DNA of 34,638 nt. Origin: Xylophilus ampelinus (lineage in GTDB: Bacteria; Pseudomonadota; Gammaproteobacteria; Burkholderiales; Burkholderiaceae_C). Positions 14,274 through 22,050 of the stretch are shown here, in pieces (within the stretch, counting starts at the first letter, position 1; every line of letters begins with the position of its first letter). The notes under the pieces were generated by a model. The model searched no databases, was not told the origin of the DNA, and saw only the letters and a list, made by a program, of their open reading frames with translations. The stretch spans positions 1 to 34,638 of the forward strand of contig NZ_CABFMN010000119.1 of the NCBI RefSeq assembly GCF_901875635.1. The letters are read 5' to 3'. The position numbers and the translations under genes were made by a program.

Positions 14274-15269
14274 TCAGTCGTTGGCCTGGAAATTCACGGC
14301 TTTCATGATCGCGCCCCAGCGCGCCGTGTCCTCACGCATGGTCTTGACCAGCGCCTCGGCGTCGTCGGCCACCGGGTACATGCCGTTGGCCAGCAGTTGC
14401 TGGCGCACCTCGCGCGAGTTGACGGCGCGCGTGAACTCGGCGCGCAGCTTGTCGACCACCGGCTTGGGCGTCTTCAGCGGCGCGTAGTAGGCGAACCAGG
14501 CGGTGGCGACCACGTCCTTGTAGCCGCCCTCGACGAAGCTGGGCAGCGCGGGCATCAGCGGCGAGCGCTTCTCGCCGCTGGTGGCCAGCACCTTGATGCG
14601 GCCCGAGGGCAGCATCTGCTGCGCGCCGCCCACGGTGTCGAAGTAGACCGGGATCTGCCCGCCCATCACGTCCTGCCGCGCCGGCGTGGAGCCGCGATAC
14701 GGCACATGCACCATCTTCAGGCCGGCCGCGCGGTTGAGCATCTCGCCCAGGAAGTGCGAAGGCGTGCCCGCGCCGTACGAGGCGAAGCTGACCTTGTCGC
14801 CCTGCGACTTGGCCCAGGCGATGAACTCGGGCAGCGTGTTGGCCGGCACGTCCTTGTTGACCACCAGCGCCAGCTCGAAGCGGGCGGCGTTCACGATCGG
14901 CTGGAAGTCCTTGATCGGGTCGTACGAGAGGTTTTTGTACGCGCTCGGGAACATGGTCATCATCCCCGCGGTGCCCAGCAGCAGCGTGTGGCCGTCGGGC
15001 GCGGCGGTCTTCACCGCCTCCACCGCGATGCGGCCGGCCGCGCCGGATCGGTTGTCGATGATCAGCGGCCCGAGCGAGTCGCGCACCTCGTGGGCGATGG
15101 CGCGCGTGAGCACGTCCTGCGTGCCGCCGGCCGGCACGCCGATCAGCACCTTGATGGGCTGGCCGTTGGGAAAGGCCTGGGCATGGGCCGTGGACAAGGG
15201 CAGGGCGCACAGCGCCAGCGCGCCGAGGGCGGCCAGGGCGCCGCGGCGGCGCAGGGAAGCGGGATGCAT
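14274..15269 (-). CDS. Bug/TctC-family periplasmic binding protein
   Basis: This is a 331-residue extracytoplasmic solute-binding protein of the Bug family. The signal peptide is residues 1 to about 30 (LAALGALALCALPLSTAHAQA). The mature part begins QPIKVLIGVPAGGTQDVLTR and has LIIDNRSGAAGRIA and VPYRGSTPARQDVMGGQIPVYFD. The ATG at 15269 was chosen because GGAGAC lies about six bases upstream and a normal signal peptide starts there; the frame extends 23 codons further without support. It is the first gene of the Bug-Bug-sulfatase operon, divergent from the MarR gene. Two different Bug proteins in tandem suggest two related ligands or a duplication. Confidence 0.93.
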   Translation of the reverse strand: MHPASLRRRGALAALGALALCALPLSTAHAQAFPNGQPIKVLIGVPAGGTQDVLTRAIAHEVRDSLGPLIIDNRSGAAGRIAVEAVKTAAPDGHTLLLGTAGMMTMFPSAYKNLSYDPIKDFQPIVNAARFELALVVNKDVPANTLPEFIAWAKSQGDKVSFASYGAGTPSHFLGEMLNRAAGLKMVHVPYRGSTPARQDVMGGQIPVYFDTVGGAQQMLPSGRIKVLATSGEKRSPLMPALPSFVEGGYKDVVATAWFAYYAPLKTPKPVVDKLRAEFTRAVNSREVRQQLLANGMYPVADDAEALVKTMREDTARWGAIMKAVNFQAND

Positions 15270-15336
15270 GCGTTGTCTCCGTCGTTGAAATGGGGCGCGC
15301 CCGTGCCGGGCGTCTGCCGGTGATTCTGGAAGTTCC

Positions 15337-15348
15337 ACAATCGATTGT
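15337..15348. promoter_or_regulatory. 12-bp palindrome, putative MarR operator
   Basis: ACAATCGATTGT is a perfect palindrome in the 108-base gap between the divergent Bug operon and the MarR gene, 30 bases before the MarR start. Its size and AT-flanked shape suit a MarR-dimer site. Binding is inferred from position only. Confidence 0.6.
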
Positions 15349-15377
15349 TCAAATCAACTGTCTTGCGGACTTTCCCC

Positions 15378-15890
15378 ATGTCCCCTCCTTCCGCGCCCGG
15401 CGACGCCGGCGCCCGCCCGCTGGACGACCTGCTGCTGTACCGGCTGAGCCGGCTGCTGTCGGTGGCCGGCGGCATGGTGATCCGCCTGTGCGAAGGCCGC
15501 TTCGGCATCACGCGCCGCGAATGGCGCCTGATCGCCACCCTGGCCAGCCGGGGCGAACTGGGCTCGTCGCAACTGGCCGAGCATGCGCAACTGGACCGCG
15601 CCCGCACGTCCAAGGCGGTGAGCTCGCTGGTGGCCAAGGAACTTCTTTCTCGTGAACAGCTCGGCGGAGATCGGCGGCACGTGGTCCTGCGACTCACGGA
15701 AGCGGGGCAGGCGCTGTACGACGAGCTCTACCCTCTCGTGTCGGCCATCAATACCGAACTGCTCTCGACGTTGGACAAGGAGGGGGTGGCCGCCCTCGAC
15801 GCGACCCTCGATTCGCTGCAGAAACAGGCGCATCGGATGGTGGCAGGGGCCACGCTGCCGAAAGCGAATCGCCACCGGGGGCGGCCGTGA
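15378..15890 (+). CDS. MarR-family transcriptional regulator
   Basis: The 170-residue protein is a winged-helix repressor of the MarR type. It has GRFGITRREWRLIATLASRGELGSSQLAEHAQLDRARTSKAVSSLV as helix-turn-helix region and a wing with REQLGGDRRHVVLRLTEAG, followed by a C-terminal dimerisation helix. MarR proteins usually respond to small phenolic or carboxylic ligands. It diverges from the Bug-Bug-sulfatase operon and most likely controls it through the palindrome at 15337-15348. The ATG at 15378 was preferred over a TTG at 15345 lying inside that palindrome. Confidence 0.92.
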   Translation: MSPPSAPGDAGARPLDDLLLYRLSRLLSVAGGMVIRLCEGRFGITRREWRLIATLASRGELGSSQLAEHAQLDRARTSKAVSSLVAKELLSREQLGGDRRHVVLRLTEAGQALYDELYPLVSAINTELLSTLDKEGVAALDATLDSLQKQAHRMVAGATLPKANRHRGRP

Positions 15891-15977
15891 CGTTACCCGC
15901 CTCAGGGGTCAGGCATGCAGAAGCGAGTTGCCGATCGAGCCTGCGTCGCGCGCGGTGCGACCGACCCCTTGGCGAAG

Positions 15978-16580
15978 TCAACGCGGGCCCCGGAGGGCTG
16001 ACTTGGGCCTGAAGGCCTTGCACACCGCTTCGTCGGTTTCCAGATATGGGCCACCGATCAGGTCGATGCAATAGGGCACCGCCGCGAAGATGCCCGGTAC
16101 CGCCTGCGATCCGTCCGCATTCTTCAGACCTTCGAGCGTCTCGTCGATCGCCTTGGGCTGCCCCGGCAGGTTCAGGATGAGCGCCTGGCCGCGGATCACG
16201 GCGACTTGTCGCGAAAGGATCGCCGTGGGCACGAAGCGCAGGCTGATCTGCCGCATCTGCTCGCCGAAGCCGGGCATCTCCTTGTGAGCCACCGCCAGCG
16301 TCGCCTCGGGCGTCACGTCGCGCAGGGCGGGGCCGGTGCCGCCGGTCGTCAGCACCAGGGAGCAGCCGGCGTCGACCAGATCGATCAGGCTCTGGCTGAT
16401 GCGTGCCTGCTCGTCGGGGATGAGGCGCGGCTCGAAGGTGATGGGGTTCTTCAGTGCGCGTGTGAGCCAGTCTTTCAGCGCTGGAAGGCCCTTGTCCTCG
16501 TAGACGCCGGTCGATGCCCGGTCGCTCACCGACACGATGCCGATCTTCACCGGGTCGAAAGTGGCCACAGCCGTGCTCAT
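15978..16580 (-). CDS. mog: Molybdopterin adenylyltransferase MogA
   Basis: MogA adenylylates molybdopterin before molybdenum insertion, a late step of molybdenum cofactor synthesis in the cytoplasm. The 200-residue protein contains VKIGIVSVSDRASTGVYEDKG, LVLTTGGTGPALRDVTPEAT, MPGFGEQMRQISL and ALILNLPGQPKAI. These match E. coli Mog closely as I recall it. GAGGAGG stands directly upstream of the ATG at 16580, and the start overlaps the stop of darP (ATGA), so the two are translationally coupled. The nitrate reductase at the right edge of the window is one enzyme that would need this cofactor. Confidence 0.95.
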   Translation of the reverse strand: MSTAVATFDPVKIGIVSVSDRASTGVYEDKGLPALKDWLTRALKNPITFEPRLIPDEQARISQSLIDLVDAGCSLVLTTGGTGPALRDVTPEATLAVAHKEMPGFGEQMRQISLRFVPTAILSRQVAVIRGQALILNLPGQPKAIDETLEGLKNADGSQAVPGIFAAVPYCIDLIGGPYLETDEAVCKAFRPKSALRGPR

Positions 16581-17233
16581 GCATCCTCCTCGCGCGATTC
16601 GGCGGCTGCCTGCTCGCCGTGGTCGGCATCGCCATGGGCGGCGAGGTGGCCGCGTACGATCTGGAACACCTCGCGGTAGGCCTTGCCCTGGCGCGGCGCC
16701 TCGCCGGGCTTGCCGGCCTGCAGGTCCTTGCGGGCCTGACGCACGAGCGCGCGCAACTGCTGCGCGTCGGTGGCGGGATGGGTCTCGATCCAGCCGCCCA
16801 GGGCGTCGTCGTCGGCGATCAGGCGGTCGCGCCACTGCTCGGCCTGGTGCAGCAGCGCGGTGTCCTGCGCCGGGCCGCGGTTCTGCTCGTCCAGCGCAAT
16901 GCGTGCGGCATCGAGCGTGGCGGCGTCGAGCTTGCGCATCAGCTTGCCGATGTACTGCATCTGCCGGCGCCGACCCTCGAAGTTCGTGATGCGCCTGGCC
17001 TCCGCCAGGGCGTCGATCAGGCCGTCGGGCAGCTCCAGCCGTGCGAGCAGGTCGGCGCGCAAGGTCATCAGCGCTTCGCCCAGGGCCTGCAGGTCGGCGC
17101 TTTCGCGCTTGAGGTCGGTCTTGCTGACCTCGATGCCGCCCTTGAGCTCGCGCTTGAGCTCCTGGTCGAGTTCGCTGCCTTCGGCCACGAAATGGCCGCG
17201 GACGAAGTAGCCTTTTTTGGGTTTGCGGGGCAT
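16577..17233 (-). CDS. darP: Ribosome-associated protein DarP/YjgA (DUF615)
   Basis: DarP binds pre-50S ribosomal particles and helps late assembly of the large subunit. The 218-residue protein starts MPRKPKKGYF at 17233, is rich in charged helices (GELDQELKRELKGG-like region, KTDLKRESADLQALGEAL) and has the family region ITNFEGRRRQMQYIGKLMR. An in-frame extension to 17296 is not supported. It diverges from pmbA, an arrangement also found in E. coli and other proteobacteria, and overlaps mog by four bases. Confidence 0.93.
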   Translation of the reverse strand: MPRKPKKGYFVRGHFVAEGSELDQELKRELKGGIEVSKTDLKRESADLQALGEALMTLRADLLARLELPDGLIDALAEARRITNFEGRRRQMQYIGKLMRKLDAATLDAARIALDEQNRGPAQDTALLHQAEQWRDRLIADDDALGGWIETHPATDAQQLRALVRQARKDLQAGKPGEAPRQGKAYREVFQIVRGHLAAHGDADHGEQAAAESREEDA

Positions 17234-17266
17234 GTCGGGAATGGAATGGGTCGCCCGTCCTTCATT

Positions 17267-17272
17267 GGAGGG
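17267..17272 (+). promoter_or_regulatory. Ribosome binding site GGAGGG of pmbA
   Basis: GGAGGG lies seven bases before the ATG at 17280 and favours this start over the ATG at 17295. Confidence 0.6.
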
Positions 17273-17279
17273 CGTCGCT

Positions 17280-18665
17280 ATGATTGTCCCCCACATGACC
17301 TCTTCCTCCTCCCGTGCCGACAGCGGCTTCGCCTACAGCCGCGATTTCTTCGAAAACCTGGTCGACACCGCCCTGGCCCATGCCAAGAAGCTGGGTGCCA
17401 CCGACGCGGGTGCCGAAGCCTCCGAGGGTTGCGGCCTGTCGGTGTCGGTGCGCAAGGGCGAGTTGGAGAACGTCGAGCGCAACCGCGACAAGTCGCTGGG
17501 CGTGACGGTCTACGTGGGCAACCGGCGCGGCAACGCGAGCACCTCCGACTTCTCCGAGGCGGCGATCGCTCAGACGGTGCAGGCCGCCTACGACATCGCG
17601 CGCTTCACCGCCGAAGACCCGGTGGGCGGCCTGCCCGACGAAGCCGACATCGCCAAGGACCATCCCGAACTCGACCTCTTCCATCCCTGGGCGGTCACGA
17701 GCGAGGAAGCCGCCAAGATGGCGCTCGAATGCGAGTCGGCCGCGCTGTCGACCGACAAGCGCATCACCAACAGCGAAGGCGCGGGCGTCTCGGCACAGCA
17801 GAGCCACTTCTTCAGCGCCCACACGCACGGTTTCCGCGGCGGCTATGCCAGCTCGCGCCATTCGATCTCGGTGGCGCCCATCGCCGGCAAGGGCGACGAC
17901 ATGCAGCGGGACGCCTGGTACAGCTCCATGCGCTCGGCCGACGAGCTGGCCAGTCCCGAGGCCGTGGGCCGCTACGCCGCCGAGCGGGCCTTGAGCCGGC
18001 TGAAGTCGCGCAAGATCAAGACCACCGAATGCCCCGTGCTCTTCGAGTCGCCGCTCGCGGCCGGGCTGCTCGGTGGCCTGGTGCAGGCCACCAGCGGCGG
18101 CGCGCTGTACAGGCGCAGCACCTTCCTGCTCGACTCGCTCGGCAAGCCGGTTCTGCCGAAGCACATCGACGTGCTGGAAGACCCGCACGTGCCGCGCGGC
18201 AAGGGCAGCTCGCCCTTCGACGACGAGGGCGTGGTCACGCGCCGGCGCAAGGTGGTGGAGGCCGGCCGGCTCGAAGGCTATTTCCTGTCGACGTACTCGG
18301 CCCGCAAGCTGGGCATGAAGACCACCGGCAACGCCGGCGGTTCGCACAACCTCACCCTCAGCTCACGCCTGACGAAGGCGGGCGACGACCTCGACGAGAT
18401 GCTGCGCAAGCTGGGCACGGGCCTGTTCGTCATCGAACTGATGGGCCAGGGCGTGAACTACGTGACCGGCGACTATTCGCGCGGCGCGAGCGGGTTCTGG
18501 GTCGAGAAGGGGCGCATCGCCTATCCGGTGCAGGAGATCACCATCGCCGGCAACCTCAAGGACATGCTGATGGGCATCGAGGCCGTGGGCGCCGACGCCT
18601 ACAACTACGGCGCCAAGACCACCGGTTCGCTGCTGGTCAACCGGATGAAGGTCGCCGGGTCCTGA
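17280..18665 (+). CDS. pmbA: Metalloprotease-complex subunit PmbA/TldE
   Basis: PmbA (TldE) pairs with TldD to form a heterodimeric metalloprotease that matures microcin and degrades the CcdA antitoxin in E. coli. In the complex TldD holds the zinc site, and PmbA, as here, lacks an HExxxH motif. The 461 residues show EGCGLSVSVRKGELENVERNRDKSLGVTVYVG, RNSEGAG-like ITNSEGAGVSAQQSHFFSAHT and the C-terminal GVNYVTGDYSRGASGFWVEKG. A TldD gene is not seen in the window. The ATG at 17280 has a good GGAGGG; starting at 17295 would give 456 residues. Confidence 0.94.
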   Translation: MIVPHMTSSSSRADSGFAYSRDFFENLVDTALAHAKKLGATDAGAEASEGCGLSVSVRKGELENVERNRDKSLGVTVYVGNRRGNASTSDFSEAAIAQTVQAAYDIARFTAEDPVGGLPDEADIAKDHPELDLFHPWAVTSEEAAKMALECESAALSTDKRITNSEGAGVSAQQSHFFSAHTHGFRGGYASSRHSISVAPIAGKGDDMQRDAWYSSMRSADELASPEAVGRYAAERALSRLKSRKIKTTECPVLFESPLAAGLLGGLVQATSGGALYRRSTFLLDSLGKPVLPKHIDVLEDPHVPRGKGSSPFDDEGVVTRRRKVVEAGRLEGYFLSTYSARKLGMKTTGNAGGSHNLTLSSRLTKAGDDLDEMLRKLGTGLFVIELMGQGVNYVTGDYSRGASGFWVEKGRIAYPVQEITIAGNLKDMLMGIEAVGADAYNYGAKTTGSLLVNRMKVAGS

Positions 18666-18673
18666 TGGGCCGC

Positions 18674-18708
18674 CGGGCCGTCACGGCCCGACGTGTGCGC
18701 ATGTGCGC
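18674..18708. other. Two small hairpins between convergent pmbA and Nudix genes
   Basis: CGGGCCG-TCA-CGGCCCG (18674-18690) and GCGCA-TG-TGCGC (18697-18708) are perfect inverted repeats filling the short gap between the convergent stops. They may end transcription from both sides, but no T-run follows, so the role is unsure. Confidence 0.45.
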
Positions 18709-18711
18709 GGT

Positions 18712-19170
18712 TCAGGGCGCCAGAGCGGCCCGCACCCGCTCGATGGCCTGGCGGTAGGGCAGAGCGAAGCCGTCCAGCGGCTCGTCGGCCGACAGCCAGC
18801 GGAAGGCGAAGACCAGGCCTTCCTCCTCGGGGCTGCCGACGGCAACGTGCTCAAAGTGCTCGGGCCAGGCGGCATCGCTGCGCATCAGAAACAGGTGCCA
18901 GCGCTGGTCGTGGTCATGGCGGTTGCCTTCCTCTCCGCCGGCGCAGAAGCGGTCCAGCGTGCCCAGCGGCTCGAGCGGGCCCTCGAAGCGGATGCCCGAC
19001 TCCTCGAGCAACTCGCGGCGCACGGCGTCTTCGGGGTGCTCGCCGGGCTCGATGGTGCCCTTGGGCAGCTGCATGCCGCGGTCGCCGGGGTGGTCGAACA
19101 CCAGCAGCCGCCCCCGCGAGTCCACAAGGCATGCGCAGGCCTTGCCGATCGGCTCGATGGCCTCGGGCAT
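18712..19170 (-). CDS. Nudix hydrolase
   Basis: The 152-residue protein has a full Nudix box at residues 38-60 (GTIEPGEHPEDAVRRELLEE then SGI), so it should cleave a nucleoside diphosphate linked to another group with Mg2+. The N-terminal part (ACACLVDSRGRLLVFDHPGDRGMQLPKG) is the usual beta strand leading to it. The aromatic and acidic stretch RHDHDQRWHLFLM may shape substrate choice. The substrate is not predictable by eye. It starts eight bases after the yqeY stop and should be co-transcribed with it. Confidence 0.9.
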   Translation of the reverse strand: MPEAIEPIGKACACLVDSRGRLLVFDHPGDRGMQLPKGTIEPGEHPEDAVRRELLEESGIRFEGPLEPLGTLDRFCAGGEEGNRHDHDQRWHLFLMRSDAAWPEHFEHVAVGSPEEEGLVFAFRWLSADEPLDGFALPYRQAIERVRAALAP

Positions 19171-19178
19171 GGCGTCGT

Positions 19179-19628
19179 TCAGCCGCCAGCCAGGGCCGCC
19201 TTGACGGCCGCGCTGACCTGGCCCATCTCGGCCTTGCCGGCCAGGCGGGTCTTGACCACACCCATGACCTTGCCCATGTCGCCAAGTCCCTTGGCACCCA
19301 GCTCCGCCACGATGGCCTTGACCTCGGCGGCCACCTCCTCGGCGCTCATGCGCTGGGGCAGGTAGGCCTCGATGACCTTGATCTCGGCGGCTTCCTTGTC
19401 GGCGAGTTCGGTGCGGCCGGCCTGCGTGAAGGCGGCGATCGAGTCCTTGCGCTGCTTGATCATCTTGTCGATCACGCCCACGATCGCGGCGTCGTCCAGC
19501 TCGATGCGCTCGTCGACTTCCTTCTGCTTCACGGCGGCGAGCAGCAGGCGGATGGTGGCCAGCCGTTCGGATTCCTTGGCGCGCATCGCGGCCTTCATGT
19601 CGTCGCTGATCTGTTGCTTGAGGCTCAT
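19179..19628 (-). CDS. yqeY: GatB/YqeY domain protein
   Basis: The 149-residue protein is an all-helical YqeY-type product, related to the C-terminal tRNA-contacting domain of GatB. Its exact role is unknown. Typical features are the N-terminal SLKQQISDDMKAAMRAKESERLATIRLLLAAVKQKEVD and the C-terminal MGKVMGVVKTRLAGKAEMGQVSAAVK. AAGGAAG before the ATG supports the start. The gene follows rpsU, with a terminator between them that probably lets only part of the transcripts continue, and precedes the Nudix gene. Confidence 0.95.
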   Translation of the reverse strand: MSLKQQISDDMKAAMRAKESERLATIRLLLAAVKQKEVDERIELDDAAIVGVIDKMIKQRKDSIAAFTQAGRTELADKEAAEIKVIEAYLPQRMSAEEVAAEVKAIVAELGAKGLGDMGKVMGVVKTRLAGKAEMGQVSAAVKAALAGG

Positions 19629-19655
19629 GGTCTTCCTTCAGGGGTCCGGTGGACG

Positions 19656-19699
19656 GGCGAAAAACGAAAAGGCCGCGACAGGTTACCCGGCGCGGCCTT
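19656..19699 (-). terminator. Terminator/attenuator between rpsU and yqeY
   Basis: A perfect 9-bp stem (AAGGCCGCG at 19669-19677, CGCGGCCTT at 19691-19699) is followed on the minus strand by TTTTCGTTTTTCG. It lies directly after the rpsU stop and would raise rpsU output relative to yqeY. Confidence 0.85.
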
Positions 19700-19730
19700 C
19701 AGGTCACTGGCGGGGCCAGTGCCGGCGTGA

Positions 19731-19943
19731 TCAGTACAGCTTCTTGGGCAGCTGCATGCTGCGCACGCGCTTGTAGTGGCGCTTCACGGCCGCGGCCTTC
19801 TTGCGCTTGCGCTCGGCGGTCGGCTTTTCGTAGAACTCGCGGGCACGCAGGTCGGTCAGCAGGCCGAGCTTCTCGATCGTGCGCTTGAAGCGGCGCAGGG
19901 CGACGTCGAAGGGCTCGTTTTCTTTAACGCGGATGGTGGTCAT
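19731..19943 (-). CDS. rpsU: 30S ribosomal protein S21
   Basis: The 70-residue basic protein ([29 protein letters not shown]...[25 protein letters not shown]) is S21, a small-subunit protein that helps mRNA base-pair with 16S rRNA at initiation. Length and sequence are standard. A TATAAT box lies about 110 bases upstream and a strong terminator just downstream. The leader lacks a clear ribosome site next to the ATG, which is common for rpsU. The palindrome AACAG-T-CTGTT (19951-19961) lies in the leader just before the gene. Confidence 0.97.
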
Positions 19944-20052
19944 GGATACAAACAGTCTGTTGAATTTGGCCGGGGAAGATCGGGCCCCGCGCCGGGTGTC
20001 CTCAACTGAAATCGTGTATGGCCCGCTGAGGGAAGGCCGAAGTTAGCCCGCG

Positions 20053-20058
20053 ATTATA
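20053..20058 (-). promoter_or_regulatory. Putative rpsU promoter -10 box TATAAT
   Basis: A consensus TATAAT stands on the minus strand in the AT-rich gap before rpsU, giving a leader of roughly 100 bases. No good -35 hexamer is visible at the usual distance. Confidence 0.55.
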
Positions 20059-20091
20059 GCTTTTTTGTGGGGCCGTCCGTCCCCTTGAGTC

Positions 20092-21351
20092 TCACCTGGG
20101 CTTGAGCGCCTGCGCGCAGGCATGCGCGCTCGCCCAGGCCCACTGGAAGTTGTAGCCGCCCAGCCAGCCAGTCACGTCGACCACCTCGCCGATGAAGTGC
20201 AGGCACGGCTGCCTCGTGGCTTCCAGCGTCTGCGACGACAGTTCGCGCGTGTCGACGCCGCCGGCCGTCACCTCGGCCTTCTTGTAGCCCTCGGTGCCGT
20301 CGGGCGTGATCTCCCAGCGGACGATGCGCTCCGCGAGCCGCGCCAGTGCCTTGTCCGCCGCTTCGTTGATCGGGCGCTGCAGGGCCGGGTCTTCGCCTAC
20401 CCAGGCCTCGGCCAGGCGCGAGGGCACGAGCGCCGCCAGTTCGTTGGCGATGCGCTTGCGCGAGTCGCGCTTGGCTGCGTTCAGCGCGGCACCCACGTCT
20501 ACGCCCGGCGCGAAGTCGATCGCCAGCGGCGTGCCGGGCTGCCAGTAGCTGGAGATCTGCAGCACCGCCGGCCCCGACAGGCCCCGGTGCGTGAACAGCA
20601 GGTCTTCCAGGAAAACGGTACGGGTCTTCTTGCCGCCGGTGGCGATTTCCACGGGCAGCGCCAGGCCTGCGAGGCCCGCGTAAGGCGCCCAGGCCTCGCC
20701 GCCGAAGGTCAGCGGCACCAGCGCCGGCCTCGGCTCGACCACGCGCAGGCCGAACTGCCTGGCGATGCGGTAGCCGAAATCGCTCGAGCCCAATGGCGGA
20801 ATCGACAGGCCGCCGGTCGCGATCACCACCTGTCGCGCGACGGCGGTGCCCCGATCGCTATCGATTTGATAGCTGCCTGCGCCCGCCTCGTCTGCGCTGG
20901 AGGCAGAAAATGCCACTGAACGCACGGCGCAGGGCTGCCAGCGCTCGGCGCCGCCGTCAGCGCATTCGGCCAGCAGCATGTCGATGATCTGTTGCGACGG
21001 GCCGTCGCAGAAGAGCTGACCCTTGTGCTTCTCGTGCCAGGCGATGCCATGGCGCTCGACCAACGCAATGAAGTGCTGCGGCGTGTAGCGTGCCAGGGCC
21101 GAGCGGCAGAAGTGCGGGTTGTCGCCGACGAAGTGCCGTTGCGGCGCGCGCGGGTCCAGGTCGCGGTTCGTGAAGTTGCAGCGCCCGCCGCCCGAGATGC
21201 GGATCTTCTCCGCCACCCGCTCGCTGTGGTCGATGACCAGGACCTTCAGTCCGCGCTGCCCGGCCTGCGCGGCGCAGAACAGGCCGGCGGCGCCGGCGCC
21301 GACGATCACGACGTCGAAGAAAGCGGCGGCGGCACGGTCGGGGTTCGGCAT
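20092..21351 (-). CDS. FAD-dependent oxidoreductase, HI0933/BaiN family
   Basis: This 419-residue flavoprotein has an N-terminal dinucleotide-binding fold (VVIVGAGAAGLFCAAQAGQRG) and the family motif RISGGGRCNFTNRD. VVIATGGLSIPPLGSSDFGY follows, and near the C-terminus GGVDTRELSSQTLEA and GWLGGYNFQWAWASA. HI0933/YhiN-type proteins are poorly characterised; the BaiN member takes part in bile-acid dehydroxylation in gut clostridia, a role unlikely here. Residues about 146-165 (FSASSADEAGAGSYQIDSDR) are encoded by the antisense of a dispersed repeat copy. The gene follows the MarC operon by 36 bases. Confidence 0.92.
   Translation of the reverse strand: MPNPDRAAAAFFDVVIVGAGAAGLFCAAQAGQRGLKVLVIDHSERVAEKIRISGGGRCNFTNRDLDPRAPQRHFVGDNPHFCRSALARYTPQHFIALVERHGIAWHEKHKGQLFCDGPSQQIIDMLLAECADGGAERWQPCAVRSVAFSASSADEAGAGSYQIDSDRGTAVARQVVIATGGLSIPPLGSSDFGYRIARQFGLRVVEPRPALVPLTFGGEAWAPYAGLAGLALPVEIATGGKKTRTVFLEDLLFTHRGLSGPAVLQISSYWQPGTPLAIDFAPGVDVGAALNAAKRDSRKRIANELAALVPSRLAEAWVGEDPALQRPINEAADKALARLAERIVRWEITPDGTEGYKKAEVTAGGVDTRELSSQTLEATRQPCLHFIGEVVDVTGWLGGYNFQWAWASAHACAQALKPR
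20857..20914 (+). repeat. Dispersed ~60-bp element, copy A (in the HI0933 gene)
   Basis: The copy begins with the perfect stem GCTATC-GATTT-GATAGC (20857-20873), followed by the core TGCCTGCGCCCGCCTCG, TCTGCGCTGGAGGCAG and the end AAAATGCC. CTGCC and GGCAG frame the GCGC core and can form a second hairpin. It runs antisense to the gene that contains it and stays in frame. Confidence 0.72.
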
Positions 21352-21387
21352 CGGCTGGATTCGCGTCCTGGGTGGGAAGGGCGCAGG

Positions 21388-22050
21388 TCAGGCGAACAAG
21401 GCCTTGGCGCCCGAGGTGGCGATCTGCAGCCCGACGCAGAAGATGAAGAAGGCGATCAGCCGGTTGAAGATCTGCTCGCCGCGCGATCCCAGGTAGTGCT
21501 GCAGGCGCTGCGTGTTGAGGTAGAAGAAGTAGACCATGGCGCACATGACGACGATCGCCAACTGGATCGCGCCGAGGTTCAGCAGGGTGCGCTCCCAGGT
21601 TTCGGACGCGCCATGGGCGCTCAGCGTAAGAAGCACTGAGATCGTGCCGGCGCCGGTGGTGAGCGGGAAGGTCAGCGGGTAGAAGAGCTGGTCGTCGATG
21701 TCGGTGCGCTGCGCCGGTGCGGCCGCATCGTCGGCCGGCTCGCTCTTTTTCTTGTCGGACGCCAGGAATTCCCAGCCCATCTTGCAGATCATGATGCCGC
21801 CCCCGAGCTGCACCACCGGGATCGAGAGGCCGAAGAGCTTCAGGATCCACCCGCCCGCCACCAGCGTCACGGTGCACAGGCAGAAGGCGTACAGCGTGAT
21901 GAGCCCGACCGCGCGGCGCCGGCCGGACGGGTCCAGCAGTGCGAGGGACGGCATGACCACGAAGGCCGTCCCCACCGGATTGACCACCGGGAACAGCGCC
22001 ACCACGCCGATGAACAGCAGGTGGATGAAGGCGTGGACGTCGGCGCTCAA
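21388..22050 (-). CDS. MarC-family integral membrane protein
   Basis: The 220-residue protein has about six membrane helices and the MarC/UPF0056 pattern VVALFPVVNPVGTAFV and PLTFPLTTGAGTISVLLTL. The family function is not firmly known; E. coli MarC is no longer thought to give antibiotic resistance. The start is a TTG at 22050 whose last bases overlap the stop of the upstream lipoprotein gene (TTGA), so translation is probably coupled. A hydrophilic loop of about 25 residues (SDKKKSEPADDAAAPAQRT) splits the two halves. Confidence 0.9.
   Translation of the reverse strand: MSADVHAFIHLLFIGVVALFPVVNPVGTAFVVMPSLALLDPSGRRRAVGLITLYAFCLCTVTLVAGGWILKLFGLSIPVVQLGGGIMICKMGWEFLASDKKKSEPADDAAAPAQRTDIDDQLFYPLTFPLTTGAGTISVLLTLSAHGASETWERTLLNLGAIQLAIVVMCAMVYFFYLNTQRLQHYLGSRGEQIFNRLIAFFIFCVGLQIATSGAKALFA

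Noticed and set aside
16514..18757. 747-residue plus-strand open frame
   Set aside because: Shadow of darP (opposite strand) and pmbA (another frame); its second half is an out-of-frame reading of pmbA.
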